Origin: Ilex aquifolium
Lineage: Eukaryota; Streptophyta; Magnoliopsida; Aquifoliales; Aquifoliaceae
DNA: 64,000 bases
Assembly: GCA_951799425.1 (NCBI GenBank)
Contig: OX637404.1
Coordinates: 22,006,545 to 22,070,544 of the forward strand
Direction: 5' to 3'
The notes beneath the pieces were generated by a model. That model made no database searches. It was not told the origin of the DNA and was given only the letters and a program-made list of their open reading frames with translations. Below, piece by piece: positions 20,178 to 29,635 of this stretch (positions are counted from its first letter, which is position 1; each line of letters opens with the position of its first letter). A program made the position numbers and the translations under genes.

Positions 20178-23117
20178 CTCATGTCAAGGGACGTGTCAAA
20201 TATGTAATTGAAGACAAACAATTTGTCTTCAGTAGTTATTTTGTCGATGGGTGGATACTCCACATCTAATGATGGGTTCCACGCAGTACTAGAGTCTGAA
20301 ATCTGCTTATAAATTAAAGAGAGTCTGAAATCTAGTTATAGTTATAAAATACAAAGAGGTGGTAATAATTGGACAGTTGTTTATGTTAAATATGGAATAC
20401 AAACCTCATGTATGGCCACCGTGGGGGTGTGGTGACGTAGCAAGCCTTGTGTAATTTTGTTAACCTTACTAGCATTTACACTCGGGGTGTGGTGCTCGTG
20501 CAAGTCTTGTGTAATTTTGTTAACCTTACTTGATGTCACACTCTCCTTCTCCGCGTCCAATAATCCCCATGATGCAATTGATCCTTTATTCTTATTTTCA
20601 TTTATTTGCTCCTCCTCCTCTATATCATTAATTACCTTCTTATCTTCATTATTTTTATCCACATCCTCTTCATTCTTTCCATTCACATTCACATCCTCCT
20701 TCTGAACATTCTCTTCTGCAGATCTATCCATATTCATTAACATCTGATTTTTTTCATACTTCCTCCTTTGAACATTCTGCTTCAAAAAATAACACATACA
20801 TTTACAACCAAAAAAAGGTATTTAATCATGGATGGTATAATGTTGTCATACCTTCAAAATGTAGAACGGTGATTTCAAGTATCTCGACGGCTTCCTCTTC
20901 GAAATTCTTCGCAAAATCTTTGGTGTATATTTTTTTTGAGTGCACGAGTGGGAGCATGAAAGGTCTGGAAGGTCATGTCTCCAAACCAACTTGTTTGAAG
21001 TTTGTTTTGTTGTCTCTTTCAGGGCCTTTATATCTGGTGTTTGAACCATTTCAAGTGAGACCCTTGCCCGATTTGCATGGTCGGATTCATTCGGTACTTC
21101 TTCATTGGTTCCTTTATTATTCTCACATTTATGTTGGCAGTTGGGACGTCTAAGTTCTGTCATGGCATCCATGATTTTCTGCATCATGCATACCATTGAG
21201 GCGACTTTGGTAGCTAAATTTTCTTCATCCGCCATAATTTTCTCCATGGACTTTTCCATGATGAAAAATCTTTGCTCCAACTGAAAATAATATCAAATTA
21301 TATTCTTCAACACAAATTTATAAATATTGTTACCCTCATATATAATATATTTAACACATACATTTGATTTTTCTTCGGCAGGAGGTGGCACTATGTTTGG
21401 TTCAGGTGCGCCTGCATGAGGTGGCACTATGTTTTGTTCTGGTGCGCCTCCATGAGGTGGCACTATGTTTTGTTCAGGTGTGCCTGCATGAGGTGGCTCT
21501 ATGCGTGCAGGATGTTGTACTACAATTGGAACCTAAAACAACCATTTTCAACATACAAAATTTATATTCAAATTCAAATACATACACATCATTTAAGTTG
21601 TAACATGATACCTCTGCCTCTTTCAAACTTTTCAATTTTTTAAAAAGTGCCACACCCTCTTTGATTTCCACATCACCCCATGATGCGATATAAGGAATAG
21701 TTTGACACGTTTTAATTGGCACAAGAGAAACCCCTTGTTGAGTGACACGCTGCAGATAACAAACCTACAACACACAAGTATTGTCAATTAGAAAAACAAT
21801 TGCAATCACAATGTATAAATTTGTTAATATGCCAATTAATCATTTCATTACCTTTAGAATCAGTAAACAACCACTAATGTTATTTTGTTCATTTGTCTTA
21901 TATCGTTGCACTCCCTCTAGAAGGGCATCAAATACCAACTTTGCCCAGTTCTTCTCTCCCAAAGAACTAATTTCCACCACAGAATGGAGGAATGAACTAC
22001 TAATGGAGTTCTTTGTTGAAGGGCACAGTAGACATCCAAGTGAAAATAACACAAAGACACGGAGAAAGTCTTGTGAATCTTCTTTCATTTCCTGTAATTT
22101 TGCGTTCAAATATTTCAAAGGAATATCCTTCATTCCAGTGAACATTGACTTACACAGTCCATTTATTTTTTCGGTTGGGCCACTCGTGTCCACGTCTATC
22201 CCTCCATATCTCAATCCCAATATATATTCCACATCCATGGGAGACAACTTTAGAGATTTTCCGTGAATGTTCAAAACACATGATATCGGGTCAAACTGTT
22301 CAACCAACCAAGCGCACAAATCTCTTCTCAGTAGTTTACATTTGAGTCGTAACAAGCCTCCAAATCCAATATCTTCAACGGCCTTTTTTTGTGCTTCACT
22401 TAACCTTTCTATTACTTTCACAATCATTCCGGGAGAACATCTTGTTCCGAGCTGTGATTTCAAACAGTTGTATAAGAAAAAAACATATAAACCATTTAAT
22501 ATTATAAGAAAAAAAAACCAGATAAAAAACATATCAACCATTTAATATTATGGTTTTGAACCTTTTCTTTTGTGTTAGAGTTCTCTTTGCGACTATAATA
22601 CTCTTCTCTTGAGGACTTAGCCATCTCTAAATATTTTTCTTTCTGGTCATGTTTCAAATTCTTCCATTGGATGCCAAGTTCTTTCATCGCCTGATGATTG
22701 AGTAGACATGAGATGAAGGATGTAAAGTGGAAAGAAGAATAAAAAAGATCATCGGAATAAAAAATACAGAGCAACATAATATCATTTATACCTCATGGTC
22801 CATTTTTTTTATTTCCTTCCCTTTGATTGTCTTCACACAATCCTTGCTATAGTGAAAACAAGCATCTAAGATCATTTGAATAAAAAAATAAGATCAACAC
22901 AAATAATTTAGCATTTAGATTTAAAAAAATCTCCCACTAGTAAAAAAGCCATGAGGTTGTTGGGCGACATGGCTTAATATCTTCAGCTTCAGCTTCATGT
23001 TCCTTCTTCACCCTAATAGTTTCAGCTTCCTTCTTCACCCTAAACATAAAATAAACCATTAACCACAAAAATGGCTTCACCATATAAATATTAACTTAAA
23101 AAAATGTTCACTTACAT
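20178..23117 (-). CDS. Gene B copy 1: HMG-box protein with gene-A-type domain, no protease part
   Basis: Coding parts on the minus strand: 23117-23116, 23039-22938, 22846-22792, 22690-22562, 22451-21852, 21764-21612, 21532-21362, 21280-20852, 20776-20405, 20302-20178, all in phase, about 712 aa. Residues ~22-90 form a complete HMG-box: RPTTSWLFYYKD, then MKELGIQWKNLKHDQKEKY, then KSSREEYYSRKE. Residues 97-347 match gene A's N-terminal domain (LGTRCSP, DIGFGGLLRLK, VEQFDPISCVLN, SPMDVEYILGL). Next come PPHAGAPEQNIV repeats, a Met-rich coiled coil, an acidic Asn-rich tract, and EYPPIDKITTEDKL with YIFDTSLDM, matching gene A residues ~397-422. Gene A's peptidase exons have no counterpart; read-through of the last donor would stop at 20048. 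The ATG is split (AT|G, 23116/23039). HMG-boxes bend DNA, so a nuclear role is inferred. One donor (TA|GTGGGA, 22937) is weak. Confidence 0.75.
20415..20540 (-). repeat. Internal duplication in gene B encoding SKVNKITQ ... HHTP twice
   Basis: Two adjacent units of about 63 bp each encode SKVNKITQ, a few variable residues and HHTP(S/T)V. They lie next to the acidic tract and keep the frame. The same duplication is in copy 2 near 42153-42278. Confidence 0.75.
21370..21500 (-). repeat. 36-bp in-frame repeat encoding PPHAGAPEQNIV
   Basis: Three to four copies of a 36-bp unit (plus-strand form AGGTGGCACTATGTTTTGTT...) lie inside one gene B exon and encode 12-residue Pro-rich repeats. Copy 2 has the same repeats at 43108-43238. 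Confidence 0.85.
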
Positions 23118-23340
23118 TAGAACTTATCAGAGACAAAATCAGTAATGGAGTTTCACGCGGAGTCGACAGGGAAGGCAACATCAGTCAGCACAGTGAAAGA
23201 GATGGAGGGAAAGAGATGGAGGGAAGGCAAGACCAGTAACAGTCGTTTAGGCGGGAAAGTGGGTAGAGAGAGAAGATAAGGTTTTTGGGAAGAAAATATT
23301 CACAAGAAAAAAAAATATCGTAATATGTTACAGTGTTATG
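23118..23340 (-). promoter_or_regulatory. Leader and proximal promoter of gene B copy 1
   Basis: On the minus strand this reads as a pyrimidine-rich plant leader (CTTCTCTCTCTACCC, CCTCCATCTCTTTCCCTCC) leading to a good donor (CTAAT|GTAAGTG) at 23115. Palindromic module 3 begins directly upstream. The same region is at 44856-45078. Confidence 0.5.
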
Positions 23341-23500
23341 GGAACAAAGTAAAAATAGTGTTATAGTTTAGGGGTGTAAGTGTAATTTAAACTACTACCG
23401 GTCCTGGGAATGTGGATCGATCGTGTGTTTAATTACACTTACTTCTCCTATTATATTACACTTTTATCCCTTTGATATTACACTTTTAACCTTTTAATAT
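23341..23500. repeat. Palindromic module 3 (unit 1)
   Basis: Exact 12-bp inverted repeat at 23376-23387 and 23431-23442; pairing continues into TTTAAAC / GTTTAA. The core has ACCGGTCC and GATCGATCG. Gene B's leader is on its left and forward AT array on its right. The unit 2 copy is at 45079-45238. Confidence 0.75.
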
Positions 23501-24254
23501 TATAATTCATCAAATTAACATCCAAAATCATCCAATAAATACTCAATTTGTTAAATGAACAAGTAACATGCAATTAATACTCAATTCATCAAATTTACAC
23601 CAAATTAACATTCAATTCTTCAAATCAACATTTAATTTTACGTAATAAACATTTAATTCATCAACGTAACATTCAATTCATAAAATTACATCGAAAATCC
23701 TCGATTTAACAAATTAACACCAAAGTAACGTGCATCCAATAAACGTTTAATTTTTCAAACAAATAACAAATTAACATTCAATTCTTCAAATCAACATTCA
23801 ATTTCATGTAATAAACATTTAATTCATCAACTTAACATTCAATCACATCCAATTAATACTCAATTCATCAAATTAACATAAAATTAACTTTCAATTCATT
23901 TAATTTATATTCAAGTGCATTAAATATACACTCAATTAATCAAATTACCATCGTTTATTTATTAATTGAATGTTTATTACATGAAATGTAATATTAATTT
24001 TGAGTTGAGTTAATGAATTAAATGTTTATTTGATTAATTTTCATATTTGGTTTTGATTTGATAAATTAAATTTTTTTTGGATTATTTTGAATATTAATTT
24101 TGATAAATTGAGTGGTAATTGAATGAATTGAATTTCGATTTAGTATTAATTTGATGAATTGAATATTAATTAGATGAATTAAATGTTAATTTGATGTTAA
24201 TTTGACGAATTAAATATTAATTTCATGAAATTGAATGTTAATTTAATTGTGTTG
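23501..24254. repeat. AT-rich ~20-bp array, forward then reverse
   Basis: Forward units to about 23945 and reverse units from about 23950 to 24245. The orientation switch makes a short inverted junction. The unit 2 copy is at 45239-45992 and carries A instead of T at 45627. Confidence 0.85.
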
Positions 24255-24430
24255 GGTTAGATTGGGAACAAAATAAAAGTAGTGTTATAGTTTAGGGGTG
24301 TAACTATAATTTAAACTTAGACCGGTCATGGGGATGTGGACCGATCGTGTGTTTAATTACACTTACTTCTCCTATCTTATTACACTTTTATCCCTTTGAT
24401 ATTACACTTTTAACATTTTAATATTATAAT
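24255..24430. repeat. Palindromic module 4 (unit 1)
   Basis: The left arm is changed (GTAACTATAATT at 24300-24311) and the right arm AATTACACTTAC is intact at 24355-24366. The core has ACCGGTC and GGACCGATCG. Reverse array lies on the left and forward array on the right. The unit 2 copy is at 45993-46168. Confidence 0.75.
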
Positions 24431-25390
24431 TCATCAAATTAACATCCAAACTCATCCAATAAATACTCAATTTGTTAAATCAACAAGTAACATGCAATTA
24501 ATACTCAATTCATCAAATTTACACCAAATTAACATTCAATTCTTCAAATCAACATTTAATTTTACGTAATAAACATTTAATTCATCAACGTAACATTCAA
24601 TCTCATCCAATTTATATTCAAATTCATTCAAATAACATTCAATTCATAAAATTAACATCGAAAATCCTCGATTTAATAAATTAACACCAAAATAACGTGC
24701 AATTTCATCCAATAAAAGTGTAATTTTTCAAATAAATAACAAATTAACATTCAATTCTTCAAATTAACATTCAATTTCATATAATAAACATTTAATTCAT
24801 CAACTTAACATTCAATCACATGCAATTAATATTCAATTCATCAAATTAACATAAAATTAACATTCAATTTATTTAATTTATATTCAAATGCATTAAATTA
24901 ACACTCAATTTATCAAATTACCTTCGAAAATTTTAATAATTGAATGTTTATTAGATGAAATGTAATGTTAATTTAGAGTTGAGTTAATGAATTAAATGTT
25001 TATTTGATTAATTTTCATATTACTTTAGTTTGTTGTTTATTTGATAAATTAAATTTTTTTTGGATTATTTTGGATGTTAAATTTCACAAATTGAGTGGTA
25101 ATTGGATGAATTGAATGTCGATTTAGTATTAATTTGATAAATTTGTTATTAATTGGATGAATTAAATGTTAATTTGTTGAATTTGAATATTAATTTGATG
25201 AATTAAATGTTTATTAGATGAAGTTGAATTTGATTTGAAGAGTTGAATACTAATTTAGTGTAAATTTAATGAGTTGAATATTAATTGGATTAATTTATTG
25301 GATGATTTTGCACTTCAAGAGTTTGTCTAGGACTATTTGAACACAAAATTAAATATTTTAAAGATGAAATTAAAAAATTAATATTTTTAG
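24431..25390. repeat. AT-rich ~20-bp array, forward then reverse
   Basis: Forward units to about 24935 and reverse units to about 25310, then a short non-repetitive AT-rich link. The unit 2 copy is at 46169-47128. Confidence 0.85.
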
Positions 25391-25610
25391 AATCAAATTA
25401 ATAAATATGTATAATTTTAGGGGTGAAAGTGTAAGTCTTCATGTCTAAGCTACCACCGATCGTGGCCTCCAAGGACCGGTCCTAATATAAAAAAATGCTA
25501 ATTACACTTTTATACTCAAAGTTATATATATTTATGGTTCCTAAAATATTAATTTATTAATTTTATCCCTAAAATATTCAATTTTTTATTTAAATAGTCC
25601 GAGACGACTT
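25391..25610. repeat. Palindromic module 5, divergent (unit 1)
   Basis: Keeps TTAGGGGTGAAAGTGTAAG on the left, ACCGATCG and GGACCGGTCC in the core, and CTAATTACACTTTTA on the right. Wider flanks pair as TTTGTCTAGGACTATTTGAA against AAATAGTCCGAGACGA. The unit 2 copy is at 47129-47348. Confidence 0.6.
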
Positions 25611-26250
25611 TAAGATCCAAAATCATCCAATAAATGATTGAACTTATCAAATCGAAATCAAAATAACATGTAATTTAATCCAATTAATATTATATTCACC
25701 AAATTTACATCAAATTAACATTGAAAAAGTCAAATCAACATTCAATTTTACCTAATAGACAATTAATCCTTCAAATTAACACTAAAATTCAACTAATAAA
25801 CATTTAGTTCATCAATTTAACATTCAATTTCATCTGATTAATATTCAATTTATCAAATTAACATCAAATTAAGATTCAATTCATTCAATTTATATTCAAC
25901 TTCATTCAATTAACACTTAATTTCTCAAATTACCATCCAAAATCATCTAATAAATATTCAATTTATTAAATCAACATCAAAGTAACATGTAATTTCATCT
26001 AATTAATACTCAATTCATCAAATTTACACCAAATTAACATTTCATTTTACCTAATAAAAATTTAATTCATCAAATTAACATTAAATTCAACTAAAAGAAT
26101 TGTAAATAATAAACATTCAATTCATTGAATTAACACCAAATTAACATTCAATTTATCAAATAAATACCAAATTAACATTCAATTCATCAAACTAACACCA
26201 AATTAATATAAAGAAGTATGAATTGAATATATATAAATTAATATAACACC
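25611..26250. repeat. AT-rich ~20-bp array, forward
   Basis: Forward units ending with CAAACTAACACCAAATTAAT and then GTATGAATTGAATATATAT, the same terminus as near 830-885. The 22-bp array begins directly after it. The unit 2 copy is at 47349-47988. Confidence 0.85.
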
Positions 26251-28565
26251 ATTTTTGAGTACGGGTTCCAACTTTTATGGGTAGGGGTTTCAACTTTTTT
26301 GGGTAGGGGTTCCAACTTTTATGTGTGAGGGTTTCAACTTTTTTGGGTAGGAGTTCCAACTCTTGGGGGCGGGGTTCCAACTTTTTTGGGTAGGGGTTTC
26401 AACATTTTTGGGTAAGGGTTCCTACTTTTATAGGTGGGGGTTTCAACTTTTTTGGGTAGGGGTTCCAACTCTTAGGGGACGGATTCCAACTTTTTTGGGC
26501 ATGGGTTTCAACATTTTTGAGTAAGGGTTCCAACTTTTATGGGTTGGGGTTTCAACTTTTTTTGGTAGGGGTTCCAACTCTTGAGGGGAGGGGTTCCAAC
26601 ATTTTTGGGTACGGGTTCCAACTTTTATGGGTGGGGGTTTCAACTTTTTTGGATAATAGTTTCAACTTTTATGGGTAATAGTACCAACTCTTTTGGTAGG
26701 GGTTTCAACATTTTTGGGTACGGGTTCCAACTTTTATGGGTGGGGGTTTCAACTTTTTTGGGTAGGGGTTCCAACTTTTATGGGTGAGGGTTTCAACTTT
26801 TTTGGGTAAGGATTCCACTCTTGGGGGTGGGGTTCTAACTATTTTGGGTAGGAGTTTCAACATTTTTGGGTACGGGTTCCTACTTTTATGGGTAGGGGTT
26901 TCAACTTTTTTGGGTAGGGGTTCCAAACTCTTAGGGGACGGGTTCCAACTTTTTTGGGTAGGGGTTTCAACATTTTTGGGTAAGGGTTCCAACTTTTATG
27001 GGTTGGGGTTTCAACTTTTTTGGGTAGAGGTTCCAACTCTTGAGGGGGGGTTCCAACATTTTTGGGTACGGGTTCCAACTTTTATGAGTGGGGGTTTCAA
27101 CTTTTTTGGATAATGGTTTCAACTTTTATGGGTAATAGTTTCAACTCTTTTGGTAGGGGTTCCAACATTTTTGGGTACGAGTTCGAATATTTTTGGGTAC
27201 GGGTTTCAACTTTTTTGGGTAGGGGTTCCAACTTTTATGGGTGGGAGTTTCAACTTTTTTGGGGAGGAGTTCCAACTCTTGGGGGTGTGGTTCCAACTTT
27301 TTTGGGTAGGGGTTTCAACATTTTTGGGTAAGGGTTCCTACTTTTATGGGTGGAGGTTTCAACTTTTTTGGGTAGGGGTTCCAACTCTTAGGGGACGGGT
27401 TCCAACTTTTATGGGTAGGGGTTTTAACATTTTTGGGTAAGGGTTCCAACTTTTATGGGTTGGGGTTTCAACTTTTTTGGGTAGGGGTTCCAACTCTTGA
27501 GGGGAGGGGTTCCAACATTTTTGGATACGGGTTCCAACTTTTATGGGTGGGGGTTTCAACTTTTTTGGGCAAGGGTTCCAACTTTTTTGGTTAGGGGTTC
27601 CAACTTTTATGGGTGCGGGTTTCAACTTTTTTGGGTAGGGGTTCCAACTCTTGGGGGAGGGGTTCCAACTTTTTTGGGTAAGGGTTTCAACATTTTTGGG
27701 TAAGGGTTCCTATTTTTATGGGTGGGGGTTTCAACATTTTTGGGTAGGGGTTTCAACATTTTTTGGTAAGGGTTCCAACTTTGATGGGTTGGGGTTTCAA
27801 CTGTTTTGGGTAGGGGTTCCAACTTTTGAGGGGATGGGTTCCAACTTTTATGAGTGGGGGTTTCAACTTTTTTTGGTATGAGTTCCAACTTTTATGGGTG
27901 AGGGTTTCAACTTTTTTGGGTATGAGTTCCAACTTTGATGGGTGGGGTTTCAACTTTTTTGGGTAGGGGTTCCAACTCTTGGGGGAGGGGTTCCAACTTT
28001 TTTGGGGAGGGGTTTCAACATTTTTGGGTAAGGCTTCCTACTATTATGGCTGGGGGTTTCAACTTTTTTGGGTAGGTGTTCCAACTCTTAGGGAACGGGT
28101 TCCAACTCTTAGGGGACGGGTTCCAACTTTTTTGGGTAGGGTTTCAACATTTTTGGGTAAGGGTTCCAACTTTTATGGGTTGGGGTTTCAACTTTCTTGG
28201 GTTGGGGTTCCAACTTTTGAGGGGAGGGGTTCCAACATTTTTGGGTAGGGGTTCCAACTTTTATGGGTTGGGGTTTCAACTTTTTTGGGTAGGGGTTCCA
28301 ACTTTTATGGGTGGGGTTTCAACTTTTTTGGATAAGAGTTTCAACTTTTATGGGTAATAGTTCCAACTCTTTTGGTAGGGGTTCCAACTCTTGAGGGGAG
28401 GGGTTCCAACATTTTTTGGTACGGGTTCCAACTTTTATGGGTGGGGGGTTTCAACTTTTTTTTTGGGTAGGGGTTCCAACTTTTATGGGTGGGGTTTCAA
28501 CTTTTATGGGTAGGGGTTCCAATTCTTGGGGGGAGGATCCATGTGAGAGGGGTTCCAACTATTTG
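26251..28565 (+). repeat. 22-bp minisatellite, 2.3 kb, with ~458-bp higher-order period (unit 1)
   Basis: About one hundred units of the GGTTCCAACTTTTATGGG / GGTTTCAACTTTTTTGGG type. Marker variants recur at ~458-459 bp (CCTAC at 26421, 26879, 27338; CTCTTGAGGGG at ~26578, 27037, 27494), about 21 units. Regularity decays after 27700. All three frames on both strands are often open because 22 is not a multiple of 3, so the frames have no coding value. Confidence 0.92.
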
Positions 28566-28737
28566 GGGGGGTAAGTGTTATTACCGGTTTAGCAGGTAAC
28601 CGGTATCCACTTTCCAGGTAACCGGTTGTCCTTTAAAAACTGATCAATGGCTACAAAAATAAGAAAATTTCATCAAAGGTCCAAAATGAACTTCGGTATG
28701 GTACCGAAAAGGTGAATTCGGTATTGTAGCCTGACCC
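28566..28737. other. Junction spacer between segment copies 1 and 2
   Basis: This short non-repetitive stretch has AGGTAACCGGT twice and the perfect inverted repeat TTCGGTATGGTACCGAA. It ends at GACCC, immediately before the CTGTGTCTTCC that starts the next segment. It is absent upstream of copy 1. It is the 3' end of the repeated segment and now serves as the upstream flank of gene A copy 2. Confidence 0.7.
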
Positions 28738-29635
28738 CTGTGTCTTCCTTCGATCTGTCTCCCTCTACCCATTTCTGTGTCTCTTGTCTCTTTCTCTCTC
28801 TCTTTATTTGGTATAGCAACTCAAAGGACACTTTAAACCCCCAACAGCTCACCAGTTGTGGCTGCATCGTCTTCTTCCAAGAATTCATTACCCAGGTATG
28901 GCGCTCTCTATATGTGTGTGTATATAGAGCCCATCTCCTCTCTCTATCGGCTCCCATTAAACCCCATCGAAAACCCATCTCTCTCTTTCCAAAATATGTG
29001 TATTATATTTTCTGATTTTGTGGTCTCTTTGAATTTATGGTCAGTGATTAGGGTTGTTTTTCGTAACCCATTTCTCTTTTTTTTCCCGTATAAAATAAAT
29101 TACACATTTGATTTTCTGAACTTCTTAAAAATTGTGATTGGTTTTGTATGGATGGATTTGGGACATCGTCTACAACATCTACCACGAAAACTCGACTTAA
29201 GTCAGTCAACGAGCAAGTTGAAGACCCAAATTTCTTTAAATTTATATATCCCAACTTAGAAATATAGTTCGTGGGTTACAAGTTGTCTGTGTGGTTGGTT
29301 ACAAGTTTTCTGAGTGGTTGGTTATTTTCGGAGAGGTGGGTTACAACTTTTAGGAGTTGTGGGTTACAACTTTTGGTGGAGTTCGATATGGTTTAGATTG
29401 TGTTAAAAGCTTTGTGGATTAGGTTATGCCTGTTCAATAGGTTATGTTTGATTAAGAGCAGATTTCTTATGGCTGCTTATGGTCTGATTTTATTGTTTAG
29501 GACTTCTTACTTATATAGATATATCCAAATGTTAATATGTAAATGATTTCATTATGTTTGGTTTATGTGTCTTGTTACTAACCATGACAAAGCTAAATTT
29601 GGCAGGCTTTTTCTTTGTTCAATAGAAGTACAACA

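Larger units (their letters stand above)
6994..28737 (+). repeat. 21.74-kb tandem segment, copy 1
   Basis: Begins at CTGTGTCTTCC, where copies 1 and 2 start to match. Length is 21744 bp. Relative to copy 2 I noticed substitutions at 16722, 16834, 23889 and 27503 and a (CT)n tract that is 6 bp longer; the list is not exhaustive. Contents are annotated separately. The left flank of this copy is unique sequence, unlike that of copies 2 and 3. Confidence 0.97.

Noticed and set aside
26251-28565. Many overlapping frames on both strands encoding repeats such as FWVGVPTF or KKLKPPPIKVGT
   Set aside because: They are translations of the 22-bp minisatellite. All frames are open by composition, with no splice or codon signal.
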